The notes: a model not told the origin generated them from the letters alone. Positions 42,462-51,342 are shown, counted from the stretch's first letter. The stretch: 64,000 bases of DNA from Phaeospirillum tilakii (GCF_042683125.1 NZ_JBHUIY010000013.1:1-64000), one strand, 5' to 3'. Numbers and translations are program-made.

Positions 42462-43415
42462 TCATTTCTCCTTTCCGCCGCCGCTGTCGCCGGCCGGGCG
42501 GAATCGCGTCACGAACCTTACCAGTCCCAGTCCGGCGATGGGCAGCAGCACCCATGCCGAGGCCAGGAACACAACCCCGTAAACCGCCACGAGGATCATC
42601 CTCGCGTTGGGCCGCGCCGCGGCCCACAGATGCACCGCCGCCAGACCGGACAGCGCGAAGGGAACCAGCACCACCACCGCGACGTTGCGGCCGAGATAGG
42701 CGAAATCGCCCTCGGCCAGCGCCCCGGCCGCCGCCGCCGCGACCAGCAACCCGCCGAGCCAGGTCGGCAGATCGAGTTCGCGGGCATAGGCCGGCGTCGG
42801 CCGCCGGTTGTGGCCCCATCGCGCCAGCAGGCCCTGGGCCAGGATGGTGTTGACCAGGATCATCACCAGCCACGAGCCCCCGACCAGGGCGAGGAACAGC
42901 GGCACCCAGCCATCGGCCACCGCCTGACGCTGGGGCGCGTCGAGGGTGGGGGCCAGCAGGTCGAGGCCGTGGCCGACACTGGCGGCGATCCAGCGTTCGA
43001 GCCCGCCGCTGCCCAGTCCGGCCTGGCCGGAAATCAGGGCGGCGCCGAGGCCGATCAGGGTCACCGCCATCGCGGACAGCCAGCCCAGCAACAGGCCGGG
43101 CGGGTACCATTCCACCGCGCCGGACCCGTCGGTCCGCCACAGCAGGGCCTGGCGGACGATCACCGCCACCGGCGCCACCACGGCGAGCCCGAAGGGCAGG
43201 GCGGCCAGGCCGCCCGAAACCAGGGCGATGGCGAGACACGCCGCCGCCCCGGCCAGCACGGCCATCGCCGCGCCCCGCGCCAGTCCCGCCATCAGCAGCG
43301 GCAAGGGCGCGAGGTAGGTCAGCAGCAGTCCGATGGCGAGGCCTTCGGACAGGGACAGGAACATCAGCGCCGACAGCAATCCGGCCGCCAGCGCGATCCC
43401 CACCGTCCCGGTCAC
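42462..43415 (-). CDS. DUF2232 family integral membrane protein
   Basis: 317 residues from GTG 43415, with about eight hydrophobic helices and a short polar tail. In alphaproteobacteria a DUF2232 protein is regularly placed between rpsR and rplI; its role is not established. Conserved-looking features are the GGLERWIAA segment and the LDLPTWLG turn. Spacing is 37 bases from rpsR and one base to rplI, so it is part of the ribosomal-protein operon. Confidence 0.85.
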   Translation of the reverse strand: MTGTVGIALAAGLLSALMFLSLSEGLAIGLLLTYLAPLPLLMAGLARGAAMAVLAGAAACLAIALVSGGLAALPFGLAVVAPVAVIVRQALLWRTDGSGAVEWYPPGLLLGWLSAMAVTLIGLGAALISGQAGLGSGGLERWIAASVGHGLDLLAPTLDAPQRQAVADGWVPLFLALVGGSWLVMILVNTILAQGLLARWGHNRRPTPAYARELDLPTWLGGLLVAAAAAGALAEGDFAYLGRNVAVVVLVPFALSGLAAVHLWAAARPNARMILVAVYGVVFLASAWVLLPIAGLGLVRFVTRFRPAGDSGGGKEK

Positions 43416-43452
43416 GGCGACCCGGCCATCCCCAGGTGCATCCTGGCGATCC

Positions 43453-43728
43453 TCACTTCACCACGTAGGGAAGCAGGCCGAGGAAGCGGGCGCGCTTGAT
43501 GGCCTGGGCCAGTTCGCGCTGCTTCTTCGCCGAGACGGCGGTGATACGGGACGGCACGATCTTGCCGCGCTCGGAAATGAAGCGCTGCAACAGCTTGACG
43601 TCCTTGTAGTCGATCTTCGGCGCGCCTTCGCCCGAGAACGGGCAGGTCTTGCGGCGGCGGAAGAACGGGCGGCGCGGCTGGCTGCCGGCGGCGGGACGCG
43701 GACGGTCCATGGTCTTTTCCTCGGCCAT
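43453..43728 (-). CDS. rpsR: 30S ribosomal protein bS18
   Basis: Small-subunit protein that pairs with bS6 on the 30S platform. It has 91 residues from ATG 43728; the ATG three bases earlier (43731) is too close to GGAGG. The KTCPFSGEGAPKIDYKDVKL and RARFLGLLPYV blocks are diagnostic. The start overlaps the rpsF stop as TGATG. Confidence 0.95.
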   Translation of the reverse strand: MAEEKTMDRPRPAAGSQPRRPFFRRRKTCPFSGEGAPKIDYKDVKLLQRFISERGKIVPSRITAVSAKKQRELAQAIKRARFLGLLPYVVK

Positions 43729-44156
43729 CATTCGCCTCCTTCGCTACGACGGGAGTCACGATCCTCACGCCGCGGACGCTCGCCGCGGGGACGATCCTCG
43801 CCGTCGCCGCGGCGGGGGCGGTCGTCACGGCTGTTCTTGGACTGCATCATCGCCGACGGACCTTCCTCGAGCGCCTCGACCCGAACGGTCAGGGTGCGCA
43901 GGATGTCCTCGTTGATCGACATCTGCCGTTCCATCTCCTTGATGGCGGCGGCGGGCGCGTCGATGTTGAGCAGGACGTAGTGGCCCTTCCGGTTCTTCTT
44001 GACCCGGTAGGCGATGTTGCGCAGGCCCCAGAATTCCTTCTTGGAGACCGAGCCACCGCCCTGGACGATGATGTTGGAGAATTCTTCGGTCAGGGCTTCC
44101 ACCTGGGGGGCGGAAATGTCCTGGCGCGCGATGAACACGCTTTCATAGAGTGCCAT
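43728..44156 (-). CDS. rpsF: 30S ribosomal protein bS6
   Basis: Small-subunit protein forming a heterodimer with bS18. It has 142 residues from ATG 44156. The ferredoxin-like fold (MALYESVFIARQDIS, FWGLRNIAYRVKKNRKGHYV) is followed by an Arg/Asp-rich disordered tail of about 35 residues. First gene of the operon; a promoter lies at 44256-44283. Confidence 0.96.
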   Translation of the reverse strand: MALYESVFIARQDISAPQVEALTEEFSNIIVQGGGSVSKKEFWGLRNIAYRVKKNRKGHYVLLNIDAPAAAIKEMERQMSINEDILRTLTVRVEALEEGPSAMMQSKNSRDDRPRRGDGEDRPRGERPRREDRDSRRSEGGE

Positions 44157-44189
44157 AAGAACCCCTTCTGGCTTTTCTCTTCCCTCTTT

Positions 44190-44249
44190 GCCCAGGATGG
44201 GCAAGCAGGCATAGCCGGCCCCTCGAAAGGAGTCGGCAAGGGTTAGAAG
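44190..44249 (-). promoter_or_regulatory. Structured leader of rpsF, possible S6:S18 binding site
   Basis: The roughly 92-base leader contains a GCCG/CGGC hairpin around CTCCTTTCGAGGGG and a second hairpin GCCCATCCTGGGC (44202-44190). Leaders of rpsF in many bacteria bind the S6:S18 dimer through a CCG-containing bulge, and CCG occurs on both sides of the first hairpin here. The assignment rests on position and partial structure only. Confidence 0.3.
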
Positions 44250-44255
44250 GCGCGG

Positions 44256-44283
44256 ACTATACACGACCCGTCCGGCGATGCAA
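44256..44283 (-). promoter_or_regulatory. Sigma-70 promoter of the rpsF operon
   Basis: On the minus strand TTGCAT (44283-44278) and TATAGT (44261-44256) are separated by 16 bases, a near-consensus pair. Transcription would start near 44249, giving a leader of about 92 bases before rpsF. Confidence 0.65.
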
Positions 44284-44412
44284 CCTCGGACCGTCTTTTT
44301 TTCCGTCACAAAAAAGCGGGGGTTTGATCACGGCGCGCCCCGATTCGCCGGTTTTCCCCGCCCGGGAACCCTTCATAATGGAAAGTGAACGCCTGGACGG
44401 GGAGAAACCGCG

Positions 44413-47034
44413 ATGCCGGCCTTACGCAAGATCGAGGTGACCCCCGGGGTGTGGTGGATCGAGGCGCCGGCGGCCGGGCTCGCGCTGCTGTGCGGCTGCC
44501 CGGCCGACGCGGTCAAGCACCTGATCCGGCGCGGGCTGGTCGCCTCGACCGAGCAGGGCGGCGTGCCGTTCGAGACCGGCCCCAACGCCATCCTGCTGTC
44601 CGACGCGCTGGTGCAGAACGGCCATGTCTGCAATCTGGCCGAGTTCCCGGTGCTCCAGATGCTCTATCGCCAGGGGATGATCGTGCCCGGCCATCCCGGC
44701 AACACCGGGGCGCGGCCGCTGCTGCTGGGCAGCGCCGAGCAGGTGGCGGCGCAGATGCGCTACATCCATCGCGGCAATTACGGCCTGATCAGCGAGGCCG
44801 AGCTGATCGCCGCCGGAGCCGATCCCGCCGCCGCCGCCGAGCAGATGCGGCTCAAGACCCGCTTCGCCTTCGGCCGGATCCGTCCGCCCGAGGAACTGCT
44901 CGATACCCGGGTGGTGGGGGACGAGCCGGTCGAGATCCGCCCCGGCGTCACCCTGCGCCGGCTGCTGTTCAACGTGTTCCAGATCAGCGCCGGGGGCGAG
45001 AGCACGGTGGTCGATCTCAACCTGCCGCCGTCCGAGGGCTACGAGCCGCCCTATCCGCTGGCCGACCATCTGCTGAAGCGGGAATATTTCGCCGTGGTCC
45101 ATTCCGGCGAGGGCGACGGCTGGGACATCGACCGGCCGTCGATGGCGGCGATCGTGATGTATCAGGGGCGGATCTTCCTGGTCGATGCCGGGCCGAACAT
45201 CCTGCATTCGCTGAACGCGCTGGGGATCGGCCTCAACGAGGTCGAGGGGCTGTTCCACACCCATTGCCACGACGACCATTTCGCCGGGCTGACCGCGCTG
45301 ATGCGGGCCGACCACCGGCTGAAATATTTCGCCACCCCGCTGGTGCAGGCGGCGGTGGCGCGCAAGCTGTCGGCGCTGCTCGGCATCGGCGAGGCCGATT
45401 TCACCGCCTGGTTCGATTGGCAGCCGCTGGCGGAGAACCGCTGGAGTTCGATCGACGGGCTGGAGGTGAGGCCGGTGCCGTCGCCGCATCCGGTCGAGAC
45501 CAGCGTGTTCCACTTCCGCGCCCTCGGCCCCGACGGCTACCGCACCTATGCCCATCTCGCCGACATCTGCCGGCTGTCGGTGCTGCGGGGCTTCGTCACC
45601 GACGACCCCAACGGGCCGGGGATCAGCGCCGCGCTGTACGAGCGGGTGGCGGCGGCCTATCTCGAACCGGCCGACCTCAAGAAGATCGATGTCGGCGGCG
45701 GGATGATTCACGGCGACGCCTATGATTTCCGCGACGATGCCTCGGACAAGATCATCCTGGCCCACACCGCCCACCGCACCACCAGGGCGCAGAAGGCGAT
45801 CGGCTCGACCGCCTCGTTCGGCACGGTGGACGTGCTGATCCCCTCCAACCACGATTTCATCTGGCCGTTCGCCTGCGACGCGCTGGAAAGCTATTTCCCC
45901 GGCATTCCCCGCCACCAGATCCGGGTGCTGCTCAACAACCGGGTGGCGACCTTCAATCCCGGCACCATCCTGATCAAGGAGGGAGGGGTGCCGCCGGCGA
46001 TCTACCTGCTGCTGTCGGGCTGCGTCGAGATGCTGCCGGCCGAGCGCGGGCCGCGCTCGCTGCTGTCGGCCGGGGCGCTGCTGGGCGAGATGCCCGGCCT
46101 GTTCGGCGCGGCGGTGGGCGAGACCTATCGCGCGGTCAGCTTCGTCCGCGCCCTGGCGATCCCCTGTTCGCTCTATCAGGCGTTCGTCGCCGGCAACGAC
46201 CTGTTCCCGGTGATGACGCGCTTGCAGGAACGGCGCGAGTTCCTCGGCCGCACCGTGCTGCTGGGCGAGGTGGCCTCGTCGCGGCGGCTCAACCGCATCG
46301 CCCAGGCGGCGGAGCGGCGGCCGGTGGCGGCGGGCGAGGCGGTGACGCTGCCGGCGGCGACGGTGGCGCTGATCCTGAGCGGGGCGATCGGACGCTGGCA
46401 GGGCGACGGCCTGATCGAGAGCCTCGGCCCCGGCGCCCATTTCGGCGAGGAGGCGGTGCTGCCCGGTGCGGCGCTGCCGCTGGCGGTGCGGGCGCTGGAG
46501 GCGGGCGAACTGCTGCTGCTGCCGGCGGCGGAACTGGCGGATATCCCCTCGGTGCGGTGGAAGCTGTTCGAAAGCGCCAGCCGGCGCGGCCCGCTGCCGG
46601 GTGGAGGCGAGCCGCCGCCCCGGGCCGAAATCGGCGTGCGCTGGAGCGAGGGCTACGCCGTCGGGGTGCGCCGGGTCGATGGCCATCACCGCCGGCTGGT
46701 CGAGATCAGCAACAGCGTGCTCGGCCGGCTGGAAACCGAACCGGCCGGGGCGGGGCTCGACGACGATCTGGGCCGGCTGCGCGACTACGCCCTGTTCCAT
46801 TTCGGCGAGGAGGAACAGTTGATGGTGCGGCACCAATACCCGCAGTTCCAGGCCCACCGCGCCGAGCACCGCCGCCTGATCGACCAGATCGAAACCATCC
46901 GCGCCGAGATCGGTCATGCCCGGGGGCGGGAACGGGGCGAGATGGAAGGCTTCCTGCGCGACTGGCTGGTCGATCACAGCCAGACCGAAGACCGCGCCGC
47001 CGCCCGGTTCCTCAATTCGCAGGGGGTGTATTGA
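44413..47034 (+). CDS. MBL-fold / cNMP-binding / hemerythrin multidomain protein
   Basis: 873 residues, domains in order. A roughly 230-residue N-terminal part of unknown type is followed by a metallo-beta-lactamase domain (HTHCHDDHF, about 282-290, with a complete HxHxDH). One clear cyclic-nucleotide-binding-like domain (FNPGTILIKEGG, about 514-620) comes next, then a weaker second (about 640-710). The C-terminal bacteriohemerythrin domain (about 738-870) has the di-iron ligands in VDGHHRRL, HFGEEEQLM, HRAEHRRL and DHSQTED. This suggests a hydrolase or oxidoreductase gated by a nucleotide and by oxygen or nitric oxide. The ATG follows GGGGAGAAACCGCG. The stop overlaps the tautomerase start. 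Confidence 0.85.
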   Translation: MPALRKIEVTPGVWWIEAPAAGLALLCGCPADAVKHLIRRGLVASTEQGGVPFETGPNAILLSDALVQNGHVCNLAEFPVLQMLYRQGMIVPGHPGNTGARPLLLGSAEQVAAQMRYIHRGNYGLISEAELIAAGADPAAAAEQMRLKTRFAFGRIRPPEELLDTRVVGDEPVEIRPGVTLRRLLFNVFQISAGGESTVVDLNLPPSEGYEPPYPLADHLLKREYFAVVHSGEGDGWDIDRPSMAAIVMYQGRIFLVDAGPNILHSLNALGIGLNEVEGLFHTHCHDDHFAGLTALMRADHRLKYFATPLVQAAVARKLSALLGIGEADFTAWFDWQPLAENRWSSIDGLEVRPVPSPHPVETSVFHFRALGPDGYRTYAHLADICRLSVLRGFVTDDPNGPGISAALYERVAAAYLEPADLKKIDVGGGMIHGDAYDFRDDASDKIILAHTAHRTTRAQKAIGSTASFGTVDVLIPSNHDFIWPFACDALESYFPGIPRHQIRVLLNNRVATFNPGTILIKEGGVPPAIYLLLSGCVEMLPAERGPRSLLSAGALLGEMPGLFGAAVGETYRAVSFVRALAIPCSLYQAFVAGNDLFPVMTRLQERREFLGRTVLLGEVASSRRLNRIAQAAERRPVAAGEAVTLPAATVALILSGAIGRWQGDGLIESLGPGAHFGEEAVLPGAALPLAVRALEAGELLLLPAAELADIPSVRWKLFESASRRGPLPGGGEPPPRAEIGVRWSEGYAVGVRRVDGHHRRLVEISNSVLGRLETEPAGAGLDDDLGRLRDYALFHFGEEEQLMVRHQYPQFQAHRAEHRRLIDQIETIRAEIGHARGRERGEMEGFLRDWLVDHSQTEDRAAARFLNSQGVY

Positions 47035-47264
47035 TGCCGGTGGTGTCGATCCGCATCGGGCGCGGCCGCCCGGTCGAAACCAAGCGCCGCCTCGCCGCCG
47101 CCGTCACCCGGGCGGTGGCGGACTCGCTGGATGTGCCGGCCGAGTGGGTCACGGTGCTGATCGAGGAATATGACCGCGACAATTGGGCCACCGGCGGCGA
47201 GTTGCACAGTGACCGCTTCGGTCCCGGCTTTGGCCGCGATGGGACCGGGCGGGAGGAGACGTGA
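47034..47264 (+). CDS. 4-oxalocrotonate tautomerase family enzyme
   Basis: 76 residues. After removal of Met the amino-terminal proline (MPVVSIRIG) is the catalytic base of this family, which isomerises enol/keto acids. A further conserved block is VPAEWVTVLIEEYDRDNW. Its ATG overlaps the stop of the large MBL protein (TGATG), so the two are cotranslated; the biological substrate is unknown. A two-hairpin repeat follows. Confidence 0.8.
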   Translation: MPVVSIRIGRGRPVETKRRLAAAVTRAVADSLDVPAEWVTVLIEEYDRDNWATGGELHSDRFGPGFGRDGTGREET

Positions 47265-47265
47265 T

Positions 47266-47306
47266 GCGGGCTCTGCCCGCGCCCGCCAAGGGCCGAGGGC
47301 CCTTGG
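47266..47306. repeat. Two-hairpin palindromic repeat between convergent genes
   Basis: GCGGGCTCTGCCCGC (47266-47280), GCCCG, then arms CCAAGGGCC/GGCCCTTGG with a shortened loop (47286-47306) and a trailing AACCCTTTGATGGG. It separates the tautomerase gene from the convergent higA. Confidence 0.78.
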
Positions 47307-47322
47307 AACCCTTTGATGGGAG

Positions 47323-47628
47323 TCAGTCGGCGCCGAGGCGGGGGATGCTGGCGAGGACATCCTGCATTTCGGCGCGGGCGCGTTTTACCTCGTAGAGGTC
47401 CTGAAGGCGCATCCAATAATCCGGGCCGGTGCCGAACGCCTGTCCCAGCCGCAACGCCATCTGACCGCTGATGCCGCGCTGGCCCTTGAGGATCGCGGTG
47501 ACCGCGTTGGGGGCCACCTGGATATGCGCGGCAAACCGTCGCGCGCTCAGGCTCAGCGCGTCCAGTTCGTCGCGCAGGAATTCGCCCGGGTGGATCGGTG
47601 GCAGATTGTCGGTGGCGGGAATCGACAT
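47323..47628 (-). CDS. higA: HigA family antitoxin
   Basis: 101 residues from ATG 47628. A helix-turn-helix XRE-type domain (PPIHPGEFLRDELDALSLSA, PNAVTAILKGQRGISGQMALRLG) is typical of HigA, which neutralises HigB and represses the operon. It follows the toxin gene by seven bases, the toxin-first order that distinguishes HigBA from most toxin-antitoxin pairs. Confidence 0.93.
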   Translation of the reverse strand: MSIPATDNLPPIHPGEFLRDELDALSLSARRFAAHIQVAPNAVTAILKGQRGISGQMALRLGQAFGTGPDYWMRLQDLYEVKRARAEMQDVLASIPRLGAD

Positions 47629-47635
47629 GGGAGCC

Positions 47636-47956
47636 TCAGTGGTAATCGACGATTTCAACATCCACGGCGTCGCCGGGAACCAACAGCGGATCGCGCCCTT
47701 CCGGCGACTCGGTGAAAACCCAACGAAAGCAAACCCGCCAGCGGTCGTTGATGCGAATGCTGTACTGGTCGTTGCGATCGCCGCCCAAGGCCTCGAAACG
47801 GTTCGAGGGCGGGTTGCGCAACTCGATCAACCGGGCCGCCGCGTTCAGCTTGGTCAAGGCCTTGGCCGCTTGCCGCTCGAATGCCTGGAACTCCCGAACC
47901 CGGCCTCCGGCGGCGAAGCTGGCGCTGCGCTTGTCGGCATAGGTCTTGATCGTCAT
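47636..47956 (-). CDS. higB: HigB family mRNA interferase toxin (RelE-like)
   Basis: 106 residues from ATG 47956. The RelE-fold pattern GGDRNDQYSIRINDRWRVCF matches HigB, a ribosome-dependent mRNase. It has an N-terminal helix pair (VREFQAFERQAAKALTKLNA) and ends VDVEIVDYH. Compared with canonical 92-residue members it is slightly longer because of a VFTESPEGRDPLLVPGD insertion before the last strand. It lies immediately left of the AT-richer DGQHR island and points away from it. Confidence 0.9.
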   Translation of the reverse strand: MTIKTYADKRSASFAAGGRVREFQAFERQAAKALTKLNAAARLIELRNPPSNRFEALGGDRNDQYSIRINDRWRVCFRWVFTESPEGRDPLLVPGDAVDVEIVDYH

Positions 47957-48169
47957 GGCGCAGTATGGGTTACGAAATTTGTAAGGGTCAAGCTGCCACG
48001 CTTTCCCTCCGTCGCCATCGTTGCGACGGCTTTGCGCTCATGGCAGGCATTCAGTGAGATTACCGACATCACAGAAAGCGGACCAGGCAGGTTTCGGATA
48101 TTTCTCCATCGGATGGAGTTGCACTAACTCAGCTTGCTATTTCAAACGCATAGCGCTTAAGTGTAGCAT

Positions 48170-49183
48170 ATGCGTTTTCGGCACACGGGGGTACCAGTGA
48201 AGCTCAAGGCCTTCGATCTCAGCAGAGTCAATTCGGGCTTTTTCTTGACAGCTCTTGACGCCAAAACATTGTTTCCCCTTTGTCGAGTTGAACGCGTCGC
48301 ATCAAATCCACATGAAGGTTTTCAGCGGCAACTCGATGCGCCACGGGCTCGCCGTATAGCGAAATACCTTGAGGATCGAATCATCCCTGGCGCGATCATC
48401 CTTAGCGTCCAGAACAATTTTCCTGCGATTTACGATTCGTCAACCGGCGAGTTAGAAATCAGTGACGAACCCGGATCGCTTTTGGTCATCGATGGACAGC
48501 ATCGTTTATATGGCGCTCATATCGCTTCTACAAGCCCTCAGGGCATTAATGTGGTCCTTCCGGTATGTATAATATCTGGACTATCTCTTACAGACGAGGT
48601 TCAATACTTTATTGACATCAACTCTACAGCTAAGGGCGTGCCGCGTACGCTTCGCATCGAACTAACAAAATTCTTGGTGAAGCAGGATTCTATTGACGAC
48701 ATACGGCTGCGTTTGTTCAAAGACCTAAATACAGAGCCAGATTCTCCGTTATGCGGTAGGCTTAGCGCTGAGCAGCGGGGGCCCGGCTACCTCTCCCACG
48801 TCCCTTTTGAACTAGCGATGAACAAGATCCTCCCAGGGGATCGTCTGAAAGACTTGGATTATAATCAGAAGAAGGCATTGCTCAAAAATTACGTCTCTGG
48901 CGTGCATGTAAATCTTCTGGAGGCGGATCAGCCTCAGAAAATTACTCAATCCGCGTTTTTTCAGGCAATATTCAGAGTTTTTGAGAAAGCATGCGAAAGC
49001 GCGCTTCTTTTGCGGGGGAATTATAAGGCCGAGACATTTCAGTACGTATTTGAAGCATTGCTGAGAATTAACTTTGAGCATCATACTGGAACGAACGAGG
49101 AGGCAATCACGAACCTTGAGCGCGACCTTCTTGATAAGATTGAAGTGGATAAGAGGTCGAAGATCCCGGCAGACTTATTTTAA
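48170..49183 (+). CDS. DGQHR-domain protein (DndB/DpdB-like)
   Basis: 337 residues from ATG 48170. A GTG at 48197 has a better ribosome binding site (GGGGG five bases upstream) and also fits the family start. The signature DGQHR is at 108-112 (LLVIDGQHRLYGAH), preceded by QLDAPRARRIAKYLED and followed by YFIDINSTAKGVPRTLR. DGQHR proteins include DndB and DpdB of DNA-modification systems, and many are found in defence loci. Composition is clearly AT-richer than the backbone. The next gene starts 14 bases downstream on the same strand. No dnd or dpd genes are nearby. Confidence 0.8.
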   Translation: MRFRHTGVPVKLKAFDLSRVNSGFFLTALDAKTLFPLCRVERVASNPHEGFQRQLDAPRARRIAKYLEDRIIPGAIILSVQNNFPAIYDSSTGELEISDEPGSLLVIDGQHRLYGAHIASTSPQGINVVLPVCIISGLSLTDEVQYFIDINSTAKGVPRTLRIELTKFLVKQDSIDDIRLRLFKDLNTEPDSPLCGRLSAEQRGPGYLSHVPFELAMNKILPGDRLKDLDYNQKKALLKNYVSGVHVNLLEADQPQKITQSAFFQAIFRVFEKACESALLLRGNYKAETFQYVFEALLRINFEHHTGTNEEAITNLERDLLDKIEVDKRSKIPADLF

Positions 49184-49197
49184 CAGATGGCCCCGAC

Positions 49198-50106
49198 ATG
49201 AACCGCTGTGCCGAAGTGCTTGCGACCGCTTGTACATCCAAGCTTGCGAGTTTGATTCGCGTTGCTGGTGGTATTGAGTTCGACAAGCTGACGTTCAACT
49301 CATCGTTGAAATATGCTATTTTAAACGACCCATCTTTGGTTGTTCGAATTTCCGCGAGCAGTTCGTTTGAAGTATTTGAGTTGGCTGGGGGAATAGTACG
49401 AAATGATAGCCCGGCCCTTGCTGCGGCTCGTGTCTCTGATTTTTTCATGGGCGCTCAACGCGTCAAATGTCAGTACGACACTCTAGTAAATATGAAGAAT
49501 TCATCGCCGTCAACCGCATGGCTTCTTGTAACCGCTTACTATTGCGCTTTTTTTGCCTGTATAGAATTAAATAAGATTAACGACAAGAGCTCAACCAGCT
49601 TTACCAAGCGCGAACTCGATATGTTAGCGGCAAAGGCTGCTGGCGATCATTATTCTGCTTTTTTTGGGGCTGGGCATACAAATTTTGTTGGGCGAATCCA
49701 CGCCGGTAAGCTGGTATTTGAAGCAGTTGGTACTCGGCCGCATGTAGCTGCGTGGCAAAATGCCTTGTACGTCATACGTAATATTTTTAATGGTTATGAT
49801 TGGGTAGACGCTAAATACTATATCTCCGTAATGGAGAAAGAGATTTACTCTCCGAGTGCGATACGAAATGAGTGGAATTACAAGCGAGTGGATTATTATG
49901 GCCCGATCGGGGAGACAAGAGCGTCTGACTTTAAGAAGCTTGTGGGAAATCCGAAAGCGGCCCATTTGTTTTTGTGCCAGCGAAGAGGGCTATTGTGCGA
50001 TCTAGACCCGTGCGTGATCGCTGTGCTGTGCGAGACACTCGCTGGTGCGATCGGGCAAGCCTCACAGAGATCAAAGCAAATTTTGAAAAGCCTCGCCTCA
50101 AATTAG
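49198..50106 (+). CDS. Unknown protein paired with the DGQHR gene, possible HEPN-like
   Basis: 302 residues, not recognised. A hydrophobic-aromatic helix STAWLLVTAYYCAFFACIEL resembles the AYYAxFxA helix of HEPN-type nucleases and related helical domains, and SAIRNEWNYKR could supply an R-N...Y site, but neither is decisive. Composition is AT-rich, like the upstream gene, and both differ from everything around them. It starts 14 bases after the DGQHR stop, so they form an operon. The pairing is consistent with a two-gene defence or DNA-modification-sensing module. Confidence 0.6.
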   Translation: MNRCAEVLATACTSKLASLIRVAGGIEFDKLTFNSSLKYAILNDPSLVVRISASSSFEVFELAGGIVRNDSPALAAARVSDFFMGAQRVKCQYDTLVNMKNSSPSTAWLLVTAYYCAFFACIELNKINDKSSTSFTKRELDMLAAKAAGDHYSAFFGAGHTNFVGRIHAGKLVFEAVGTRPHVAAWQNALYVIRNIFNGYDWVDAKYYISVMEKEIYSPSAIRNEWNYKRVDYYGPIGETRASDFKKLVGNPKAAHLFLCQRRGLLCDLDPCVIAVLCETLAGAIGQASQRSKQILKSLASN

Positions 50107-50352
50107 GGATGTTGCCGTTGACTGGGCGTAGCTATCTACGGCACTTTTCGGAGCGCTCGCCGGAAGGCTGACTGATAGCTTTCGGCCCCTTTCTGTCATT
50201 TAGGATAGCCGGATCGGAGTGTTTTGGTCGGCGCCGCCATCGTAACGGTTTCGCGGTCGTGGCTCTAATGGGGGCGACGCCTTCCTGTCTTCCCCCCATC
50301 CGCGAGCGCCCAAGCTGAAGGCCGGCAGGGTCTCCCGACAACCGAAGCAGGT
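50107..50352. other. Intergenic region right of the DGQHR pair
   Basis: About 245 bases before a repeat. There is no gene with a start and ribosome binding site. A minus-strand frame here has an odd Arg/Ser-rich composition and is not considered coding. The base composition returns to the GC-rich background within this stretch, marking the right border of the acquired segment. Confidence 0.4.
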
Positions 50353-50393
50353 CCAGGAGCCGCTGGCTCCTGGCGGGTGCGGGCGGAGCCCGC
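50353..50393. repeat. Two-hairpin palindromic repeat
   Basis: Arms CCAGGAGCC/GGCTCCTGG (50353-50373), CGGGT, GCGGGCGGAGCCCGC (50379-50393), then GTTTTTC. It matches the era/recO copy in the first hairpin and the 37184-37243 copy in the second, and lies between convergent genes. Confidence 0.8.
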
Positions 50394-50485
50394 GTTTTTC
50401 TTTCCTCCCTCCCTTCAAGCCAAAGAAACGCGGGCCAATGGCCCGCGTCGAGGTGCTTTCCGAGAGAGGGATTGTTGTTGTTATC

Positions 50486-51151
50486 TCAGCCGAGGGTGAA
50501 TTTGAGCACGTCCTCGGGCATTTCGAGGCCGGGGAGGTTGCGGGGATCGGGCTCGGGCGGCAGGACCTGATAGCGGATCGGGATCACGCCGGCCCAGGCG
50601 GGGAAGGCGTAGTCGGCTTCGTCGTCCTCGGGCGGGCCGACGCGGACCTTGCAGGAGGCCTCGTCGATCGACATCGAGGCGAGCGCGGTGACGGCGATTT
50701 CCTTTTCGGTCGGGGGGCGGAGGCGGTCCCACTGGCCGGGGACGAGGCCATTGACGAAGGTGCGGAGGTGGGCCTCCTTCTCGGCCGGGTCGGTGATCAG
50801 GCTGGCGCGGCCGAGGATCATCACCGAGCGGAAATTACAGTTGAAATTATAGGACGTCCGGGCCAGCACCAGCCCGTCGAGCATCGACACGGTAAAGCAG
50901 ACATCCTGGCTTTCCAGCACCTTGAACATCCGCCCGGCCGCCGAGCCGTGCCAATAGACCCGGTCGCCCTCGCGCCAGAAGAAGGTGGGGGTGACGAACG
51001 GCACGCCGTCCATCTGGCAGCCGACATGGGCGAGCGGGGTGGCGTCGAGGATCTGTTCGACCGTGGCGCGGTCGTAGCGCGCCAGCCAGTGATAGCGTTT
51101 GACCCGGGTGCGCTCGCTCGGCGCGGCGGAAGCGGACGTGTCGTCACTCAT
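50486..51151 (-). CDS. Pyridoxamine 5'-phosphate oxidase-family protein (FMN-binding split barrel)
   Basis: 221 residues from ATG 51151. The N-terminal ATVEQILDATPLAHVGCQMD, VTPTFFWREGDRVYWHGSAA and CFTVSMLDGLVLAR strands fit the split-barrel flavin fold of the PNPOx-like/NimA group, which reduces or oxidises small molecules or binds flavin or haem. The substrate is unknown. It stands alone between a terminator-like repeat and a membrane-enzyme operon. Confidence 0.78.
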   Translation of the reverse strand: MSDDTSASAAPSERTRVKRYHWLARYDRATVEQILDATPLAHVGCQMDGVPFVTPTFFWREGDRVYWHGSAAGRMFKVLESQDVCFTVSMLDGLVLARTSYNFNCNFRSVMILGRASLITDPAEKEAHLRTFVNGLVPGQWDRLRPPTEKEIAVTALASMSIDEASCKVRVGPPEDDEADYAFPAWAGVIPIRYQVLPPEPDPRNLPGLEMPEDVLKFTLG

Positions 51152-51342
51152 CGGAACGGTCTCCGTGAAAAGGAACGGGCGCGGCCACGCGACGGGCACG
51201 GCCGGCGGTGAGGGGATGGAGCAAGCGCCGTGCCAGCGGCGGCGGCGGGGGTTTCCGTCGGCGGCGCTCCGGCAAACGCACCGGAAACGACCCTGTCGGC
51301 GGCTTTTTTACCGTTCGGGTCAGTTTGATCGCTCAGGATCGC

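Noticed and set aside
50132..50341. Minus-strand 69-codon frame right of the DGQHR pair
   Set aside because: Arg/Ser-rich, no ribosome binding site, no recognised similarity.
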